The notes beneath the pieces are model-generated. The model ran no database searches and was not told where the DNA came from. It saw only the letters and a program-made list of their open reading frames with translations. A stretch of DNA of 64,000 nt from positions 39,557-103,556 of the forward strand of contig MU130374.1 in NCBI GenBank assembly GCA_015039465.1. The letters run 5' to 3'. Positions 56,155 to 64,000 of the stretch are shown piece after piece. How positions within the stretch are numbered: the stretch's first letter is position 1; each line of letters opens with the position of its first letter. The DNA is from Phlegmacium glaucopus. Its lineage: Eukaryota; Basidiomycota; Agaricomycetes; Agaricales; Cortinariaceae. The position numbers and the translations under genes were made by a program.

Positions 56155-59100
56155 TTACCCTCGAACGCGCTCGTGTGGCTCTTGCCATGGAACCCCAAGA
56201 ATATTGAATATTTCTTCCTCAGTTTCTGAAGCAACAAGTATGCCTATTGCCATTTTTAGACTCTCGTTACCGATGCATACAATTCTCCACGCACCAGCTT
56301 CTAATTTGACACGACGATCACGGGGGTTGCGAACAACATTACCGAACAGCCCCTTCTGGTTAAGTGAGTACCCTAGAACATTGGCCTTGAGGCGGATTGC
56401 ACGGTTAAACTAGAAAGTATATTTGAGCAGAACAAACGAATGGCATCCTCAAAGCAACATACGATGTCATCACCCTGGAAAGTAAGGTTTTCTAAGATGA
56501 ATGTTCCGCAGTAAAGTTAAAAAACATACGGTGTAATAGAGTAGGGCAGCTCCTCTGGATGTCCATGGAACGCTTAGGAAGTCAATTCGCCGGCGCCTGG
56601 ATCCTTCGATGTGAGGGAGATGGCACAATCCACGGTAAGTGGCTTCAAGATCATCCGGATCATCGGGAAGGGCGAGGTCTTCCTTGAGAATTCCAGCAGC
56701 ACGGAGTTCTTGAAGAAGACGCGGCATGACATCTGGCAGGTGGTTGGTAAGAATGGCGACATTTCTGTAGGTCAAGTCACTTAAGCTTAAACTCACGTCG
56801 ATGCGTCTTGCCATCTTGGGTTGGTCGCGTAATCAATATATCGATATCCCCACAGTCTGCCTTCCCTCTAAAGATCCTCATTTAATGAACAATGAACCTA
56901 GGTCTTAAAGAATGGAAACGAATTCACCTCCGATAACTGCCCATAATCTCAATAAATAATTTGGGATCAATGGATAGGGCTAGAAGAGACGGTGAGTGTC
57001 TTCAAGCGTCTATAGTTTAACCTAATAAAATACCTATTGGCTTGATGAGATCGAATATTGCCTTAGCTTCACTGCGTGGCATACGGTCATTAATGTCTGT
57101 GGTGAATAGAGATGAGATGAGAATCTTATCATATAGGGGAGGGACGAACCATCGTAGAATCGAAGGCCTATTTCTTGGGCGGTGGACAACTTCACTCCTC
57201 CTTTGCCGGCTCTAACGTCGTCAAGAGTCCGACAGCCAGCCAGATACCACTGGTGTGCAATAGATTGCCCTATTTCAACGTGTCATACGTTATATTGCCA
57301 GGAAAGTTGATAGGTAATATATCATACCAACACCATAGATCCCTTGAAAAAGGCGACTGACTTCTACATCGTTTGTCTTCTCATAGTTGATACGGCGGAG
57401 TTGGCCAGTTTGTAAAATCTCTTCAATCTTCGGTGAACAAACATGTCAGCTGCACAATACTTCAATTCAGTCCGAAATTTTAATTGCCTTTCGAGCGGTC
57501 TTTTCGCCAACGCCTCTGATTAAGCGAGCCTCGTCGTAGCTTTTGATACGTCGAGGATAATTTTTCAACGCTCTGATGGCTAAAGAAAGATAATTTAGCT
57601 CAATGACGGGGGGGGGGAATGGATGCAGTAGACCAAAGTACATTTACTGTAACTGAACACGCGCCAGTGGTCATCATCGCCCATTTTCGACTTGTGAAGC
57701 CCCATGAGTTCAGAAAGCTGAAACCAGATGCATCAGCATTCCATATTTGTGATTCTGTCAGATTGACCTTTTCAATAATGTCCTGATTGGGGCAATCTGT
57801 GATTCTTTGGACTTCCTTGTTGTCGCAAGTCCAGCCCTTGAACGTTGATATTAGGAGACCATCATCGTGTAGAAAGATAGACTTTTGACCTCACCCTTTT
57901 TGGGATAGGTCCTAAAGGACGTGGCAGGTCATCATCTGTCTCTTCTCTATCTGAATCGTCTATATCAGGCTCGCTAATGCTGGACCACTAGATAGTCAAA
58001 ACGTTAATTGACATTTTTTGAAGACGATCATGGTCCACTTACACCATCTTCTTTCAGCTTTTGTTGTGCTTTTGCCTTCCCATAGAATTGAGCTAGTGGA
58101 TCGGCATGATTATTTTTCCCATCTCCCTTGTCATTACTATTTAGGGTTAGCTTCGAAGTTGACGCTTGGTCGAATTTACGAGGCAGTGGAGGGGATGTTG
58201 GAGGTGAGGGCGGTGCTCCAGAATATCGAATCGAAGCCGCAGCTACCCTACTCGGAGAGATATCAGTTTGAAGAAGCTGGATTGGTGAAACAGATGTATG
58301 GCCCCTGGGTATCCATAGAAGGTTATTTGGGAGCCAAAAAGAAAAGACGTGAGTATACATACGAGCGCCGCTCGCTATCTGGTTCGCTTGGTCCCTCGTC
58401 ATGACTAGTTGCCACAGTTTTCTCTTTACCTTTCTTTCTGAAGGATGAGAGAGACATTGGGATATGGGGAGTGTATCCTGCATCCATCCGTTCGCTGAAG
58501 GCAGCATGCATCCAGACATCTCGCAGTTTCGCGTCGATCTCATCTTTTGTCAAGGTGTCTCGTCCAATTACTGTTAAAACCCAGTTCCATGTGACCGTCG
58601 GGATGTGGTCTGGTATGTCTTTGAGCGTTTTGAGGCCGAGCGCCCTGAGTGTTGGTCGCATCAACGCATCTGTGACAATGTGAGTAGTAACTCCCGGGTC
58701 ATATTCTGGCATTAGGTTCCCTCCATATTTCACAATCTAAAATTGAAACATGTCAGGAGACGCAAGAAACAATAAAATGACATAACACCTACAAGGTCCA
58801 TCCTGCCGCGAGTCATCTCCGAGGCGTGTTTCATGTCACCACCAATGTAAAAGATATGCTTGCCCTCTAAAAACTTAACCGGCGCCTTCTTTTTCTTGGG
58901 CTTCAAAGTGGAGCTGTCTGCTGCGTTGGACGCCGCAGTAGCCAATTTCTCATTAAGACTTCGTGCATATTCTGTTGGAGTCATCGGCTGCGGTTTCTCC
59001 TTTCCCCCTTTTACCTTCCTTTTCTCGGTAGGTTGTTTCGCCGGCTTCCGTTCCTGCTTGCTAGTGACAGTAATAGCGCTTTTCATCGCTGGGATAGGTG

Positions 59101-60641
59101 AACTTGCACGCGAAGAGGGAGATGAAGATGAAGAGACGTAGATGATAGAGGACTCGTCAACTGGCGCGGTCACCTTGCTGCCGCCCCGCTTGAGCAGTCT
59201 ATCACGTTTCTTCATGGTACTGTGCTTGGCGATGCGTTCTTTCACTTCCAAGTACAATTCGCTTGGTTTGGACATAGCCTTCCTATCTTTGCTCTGATTG
59301 TCAAGTGCTCCAGGTGGTAAGACGACGCTGATCTCTTCGATCGGTGAGGTCGGAGGATTGGAGTCAAATTTCGGATTACGGATTATCTTTGTAGCCGCGA
59401 CTGCGGCTTTACCCTTAGGTTTAGGGCGAGCAAATCCGACCTCATACAAAGGCTGAAGATCAAGTTGAGGGTGTTTCGCGAGTGTGATAGGCTCTTGTTG
59501 CGCAGCTGTATTCTTCTTCTTTGGGGAGGGAAATGGCTTGGAAAAAGATGTGATACTACATAGGTGTTGATTGAGGGATAGAGACAATTTTGAGCAAAGG
59601 GAGTCACGTACGGGCTAGCATTTGTTGTCATTGACTGTGGAGGTGGCTGCGGGCTGCGATCCTTTTTGTCACGCTCATTAATGACCCTTCTTACAGGGTC
59701 CAATTTCGCTTGAAACGTCATCGATCGTGCCGGCACTGAAGCGCCAAACAAGTCCACAGTGAAAGAATCAATTGGTTCTGGCATTTCAGAGTCAGAAGAC
59801 GGTGATACCGAAAGCGGTCTACCCTTGTCTGCTTTAGGACTTGAAGTTGAAGCCCCCTCTTGGTGAGTTTTCTCTCGCTTTATAGCAGCTCCGAGCTGAA
59901 GATCAGACGATTTGCGCTTGACGGCACTAGCATCGCTGAAGTGAGACAAAAGTTCGTCGTGACATAAAGCTACCTACGGCTTGAAGTATGTTGGTGATTC
60001 CGGGGACCTCTGAGAGGTGAAATCCATGAGGCGTTGGTCTCCTGAACTTGAAGGAGCTTCATTTGACATAGGTCCAGAACACGATTTTACTAAAGCATCA
60101 AACGAAATCGGCTCTTGTACATTGCCGGCAGGAGTCTGCGATAACATATGGCCTAGGTCCTTGTTTAATGGTCTTGTATGTTGAGGTGAAATGGCGCGTG
60201 GATGATTTTGAACGCTGTTTTGACTAGGAACTCGTTTCCGCTTGCTCAAAACTTCCTCTGGTGAGATATCGGACTGTTTACGCTTGATGGTTCTGACATC
60301 ACCAGATAGATCTTTAGAGGTCGTCTTCGAAACTAGGCTCAGGTTGTTTGATTCACTAGGTACATGCAAAGCCGTTGTCACCTCTGAAGCCTGGCCATGA
60401 TTCAAGGCTCTATCCCGTGAACTTGGCGGTGCGATTGAGACTTGTGGCATCCTCAAGGACGCGTCTCCGTTAAGCCCTTCGCTATATCTGCCTTATCAGG
60501 ATATTCTCCCTTCAATGCCATATGTACACACCTCTGTCTAAGCGAGGATATCTGTTTGATATATTTATCTGCGTCTCCGTCAGGCAAGTTCATGCGTTCA
60601 TCTTGTTCAGCGTAGTAAGCTTCCACGTCAAAGTTGGCCAT
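56155..60641 (-). CDS. Family-X DNA polymerase (lambda/Pol4 type) with BRCT domain
   Basis: About 18-19 exons. The first are 60641-60532, 60487-59978, 59935-59612, 59555-58793 and 58736 onward, in phase. Protein length is roughly 1,150-1,200 residues, about twice mammalian Pol lambda because of a long low-complexity Ser/Lys/Pro-rich N-terminal extension. A BRCT-like domain (KHIFYIGGDMKHASEMTRGR, GVTTHIVTDAL, TVTWNWVLTVI) is followed by a Pro/Ser linker. The catalytic part has helix-hairpin-helix GVGEKTARK, a second HhH QGIYGVG, and EIMGSYRRGKADCGDIDIL with the two catalytic Asp. The third Asp lies in RRIDFLSVPW, after SRR; GDDI, FNRAIRLKANVLGYSLNQKG and ILGVPWQEPHERVRG close the protein. The family fills short gaps in base-excision repair and end joining in the nucleus. 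It is divergent from the methyltransferase gene, with 739 bp between starts. Confidence 0.9.
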
Positions 60642-61380
60642 ATTCTTTGCATAATTCTTCTGGTTACCGCCCTTATATGTTGGTGGCGTTCGAGTCAACA
60701 ATGACGGCAGATCGGAGTCAAGGGTCGAAGTGACCCACGCTGAGTCAGGAGAAAAACAAGGTTACATAACCGCCTTATCCAGCACGTGACCTCCAGCACA
60801 CATAAGAACTTTGTTAGTAGTACTTCTGTATGCGAGGAATCAAAATCGTATAGATATGAGAATTTATTTTCTGCAGTCTTATTTCCATTGAATAGTAAGG
60901 AAAGTGCTATCAATTTCTCAATAAAAACAGTTTCCACCGATTTCGCAGATGCAGATATATCGAAATCATGATCAAAGTCTGAGCCTGAAAAGGTCAACCA
61001 AACACTGCAATAGGTATGTTATATCGTACAAGTTTTTTTTTGGTTGTCTGAGTAGGTTACGCCGTCCAGGAATCCGGAATCAACCGCAGCTAAATGTCCA
61101 GCTATGTAGAGTTGTGTAGAGACTCGCCTCAATTCATCTCGCTATGCTCATGGACTACTGCGAGTGGACTGTCTCTATGTTCAAACGTTCGTACATACCA
61201 CTGAGGAAGATCGGTTATGCCTGGCCGTGACTCGGACATATTTTTCTTCTTCCACATACCCTGGTTATAGTAACCGGATCCATGCCTCATAAACCCGTTA
61301 AAAATCTTGATATAAAGTCGAGACCTCGCTCTTTAGGAACCCATTCAAAGGTTCTTAAGTCGCTCTAAGCCTTCGTCGAT
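60642..61380. promoter_or_regulatory. Shared upstream region of divergent polymerase and methyltransferase genes
   Basis: The two start codons (60641 minus and 61381 plus) face away from each other across 739 bp without other genes. A bidirectional promoter is plausible. No element was identified beyond AT-rich stretches near 61030. Confidence 0.45.
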
Positions 61381-62668
61381 ATGCCAGCGCTCACACTGCC
61401 CGACCCCAATTCCCCGAATGAACTCAATGACGCCCACAACGGCCAGCACTCAGATTCCGAGGATTCTGAAGACTATGCCGCTGATGCTGCAGACACGTCG
61501 ACCCAGCTGGAAGAACTACGTCCCGACGAATATCCTCATTACTTTTTCGAGCATGATGGCCGGCTTTTTCCCTCCATCGCATCATTAACACCGTATCCCT
61601 TTCCTGTTGACACCCCTGAACAAGACGTAGGTCACCAGTGTTGTCCTTACGATGCCTCCCTAATAAAACCCTCCGTCTTGCGGTTTCTATAGCGCCAAGA
61701 TCTCATCCACCAGATGCTCAAGCAGGCCATTGGGGCAAATTACGTTGGCCCTGTTTTAGACGTCCTGGCACCAGAGACGGGACGCCAGAAAATGGTCCTC
61801 GATCTTTGTGCCGGCAAGGGCAAATGGTACGAGAGATATGGCCGTTGACCACGTCAAATAACATTATTTTTTGACAGGGTCATGGAGATGGCGGAAGAAT
61901 TCCCGCGTGTGCACTTCAGAGGAATCGATATTGGTGACATTACCTTTGTCATTGCGTACCGCTTAAACAACACTAACCCAAACACAACCTTAATTCTAGT
62001 TCCCATCGCCACCCAATACCCTTTGCCCAAGGTGCAGTTTGAAGTCCAAGACGTGAACACCAACTATCGCTGGCGCGAAGGTACTTTTGACTTGGTTCAC
62101 GCTCGCTCTGTGTCTATGGCTGTAAGTTATTCTTCCATATAATATATAATAATTATCTTCACCATTTGTCCTGCAGGTTCGTGACTACCCATCCATTCTT
62201 CAAGAGGTCGCTCGTGTTCTTTGCCCAGGAGGCCTCTTTATTTCTTGTGAATGGAGCGGCTCTACGACCTTCCACCCCTCATATCAACAAGTACTCTCCG
62301 TTGATGCCCCAGCTACCGTCCGATTCCTCGATGCCTACACGAACGCTCTTAATTCCTGTCGTCATCTTCGTCAGATAGCTCCTCAGATCCCGACGTTCGT
62401 CGCCAATTCTGGCTACTTTACGGACATTACGGTCGAAGAAAGATACATACCCGTCGGCGTGTGGCCTCTTGATGTGGCCTCGCAAAACATAGGCGCGGAC
62501 TGCCTTAAAATGCATAGGATACACGCAGATTCTGTCAAGCATTTGTTTCTAGCGGATGGTTGGAGTGAAGCTGCCTTGGAGAGGCTCATAACAGATTATA
62601 TCCAAGAGATAAACACTGTGAGTGGACTGGTGGACGTCTTACACATCGTGCATGCACGTAGGCTCTAA
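61381..62668 (+). CDS. SAM-dependent methyltransferase (class I)
   Basis: Five exons in phase: 61381-61626, 61693-61826, 61878-61933, 62000-62121 and 62177-62668. They give 349 residues. An acidic N-terminus (HSDSEDSEDYAADAAD) precedes a variable segment (EYPHYFFEHDGRLFPS). Motif I is KMVLDLCAGKGKW, whose final residues are completed across an intron. Then come an acidic strand (RGIDI), FDLVHARSVSMA (motif III/IV region) and EVARVLCPGGLFISCEW (post-motif). The C-terminal part ends LVDVLHIVHARRL. The substrate is unknown. The layout recalls the LaeA/TAM-like methyltransferases common in mushrooms, but no specific role is supported. The gene looks intact. Confidence 0.82.
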
Positions 62669-64000
62669 ATCTTCCCATTTATATCACTTCGAGTCCCTAG
62701 CTTTGGTTGTTTATCTTCTGGTAAGATATAATCAAAGAACCCATCACATATGTAGTACCTTTGAACCGGTTCTTCTAATTCAATGGTTTATCGTTGGTAA
62801 CTGACACATGCCAGCAAACTCTCAGATTTGAAGAACTTGAACATAGCACCCGGAAGCATAATTCGAAGGTCGCCGCGCAAGTCATCGTTCCCATGCACCG
62901 AGTGAAAATAAATTATAAATCAGTAAAAATTACAGCACCAGACACACGATAATTTAACACGCATCCGATCATGTTCTTATCGAATCATCGAATGTACCCG
63001 ATAACTCGGACCCCATGAAGGGAATTTGTCAATTGTCGATGTCAAATGCTGTATGTATAGCGTTGGAAAGTTCTATATGGCTGCTCCATTATAGCGGTAA
63101 ATAAAGTGAACATAAGCCAGTACCACAATCAAGATACATGGGCAATTCCATCAGAATATGGACTACAGCGACACAGACACTGCAATACTGAAATGCTGGA
63201 AATTAGGAGACGGTCCCGATCGCGGTCATTAATCCTGTACGTTTGTGCTTATCCTCCTGCGTTGCTTAGACATAATCAGGTTCAGCCTCCGTTAAAGGGG
63301 GTGTCGGTGACTGAGGGGAGTGGGCCCACGCTGCATCAGGCCTCATCCGAGTCAGGCCCGCGGTTGGAATACCTGCGGCTTCCCTGTCACTCAATAGTAG
63401 TAGTTGTGATCTATGATTGCTCGCTACATGCAGATTGAACAGCTTATTAAAAACTAGAATTGCAACTTACTAGATAAAGATGGGCCGGGACCGTGTGTCA
63501 AGGAAGTACTAGGTAACAGGTTTGGGGCTGATGAAATATTCCCTATATTTAGCAACTTATCAACTTGCATTCAAACCAGCACCTATTATTGGGCCGCAAC
63601 TTACCACCATACTTTGATGATCAACACTTGAGCGCTGAACACTAATAGATACGTGGATGCAGTAAAGGAATTAAATCTTTTGGCCCTTTCAAATTTGTGC
63701 GCGGCATAACGCACTGCTTGCGGAAGAAAGCACGCAGCCACCTAAAGACCGACCGCCATACAGGCAAACTCCAAGCGATAGGCTTTAATATTTATATGCA
63801 TATGTAGTAGCTGCGGTGATAACCTGAGGGTAACATGAATTATGCATGAAACCACGATTTATAAAAGTCGAGTGGGGCTCCTGAGAATTTAAGAGTACAT
63901 TTGCTGTATCTTTTATCGCTCTCAGTGTATAGAACCGTCACGAACCTAATTTTACGGTCGACTAGCCCACATGATGTAACTTTAAATTTAACAACCCTCT
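62669..64000. other. Downstream region, no recognised gene
   Basis: 3' flank of the methyltransferase followed by AT-rich sequence. A 110-codon plus-strand ORF (63106-63438) has no family signature, and its codon usage does not stand out, so it is not called. Confidence 0.5.

Noticed and set aside
63106..63438. 110-codon ORF near the right end
   Set aside because: No motif or gene-like context; it could be chance.

Overview
The window looks like nuclear DNA of a filamentous basidiomycete, most likely an Agaricomycete. The support is many short GT-AG introns (about 45-60 nt), a U2 snRNA gene with a TATA box, NST1, a glyoxal-oxidase-type copper radical oxidase, NACHT-domain NLR genes, tectonin-type lectin repeats and fungal retroelements. 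There is one assembly gap (26858-27778). Species cannot be read from the sequence.

Layout. 1-15.4 kb is a repeat and transposon block: a 10-bp minisatellite, a fold-back element with ~635-bp inverted arms enclosing a frameshifted six-blade tectonin lectin gene, a truncated Copia element with its 3' LTR, and two complementary truncated copies of a tyrosine-recombinase (DIRS-type) retroelement, one of them split by a 726-bp solo LTR. A 254-bp direct repeat flanks the ~12-kb block. 15.6-34.6 kb is an NLR/kinase-like region. An apparently intact 981-residue NACHT protein (copy A) lies beside a diverged copy B, which is broken by a 5.4-kb Mutator-like element that itself holds a second, inverted member of the same family. 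Kinase-like relics and a CACTG-type MITE lie between them. 35-38 kb holds decayed eisosome PIL1-type and ferritin-like genes. 38.4-42.9 kb is an apparently intact NACHT-WD40 NLR with 13 clear, nearly uniform WD repeats plus one degenerate one.

From 43.9 kb the window becomes ordinary gene space: a glyoxal oxidase (9 exons, 560 residues), a dead carboxylesterase, NST1 (5 exons, 1131 residues), a broken RlpA-like secreted protein, the U2 snRNA gene, a DNA polymerase lambda-type gene with a BRCT domain, and a divergently transcribed SAM-dependent methyltransferase (349 residues).

How it fits together: the left 43 kb is an accessory compartment in which immunity-type NLR genes and kinase-like genes are duplicated and broken by transposons. 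The right 20 kb carries conserved housekeeping genes. Exon structures were deduced by hand from splice signals, reading phase and family similarity, so they are predictions. Three A-tracts of 25-26 nt sit at abrupt repeat junctions and may mark assembly joins.
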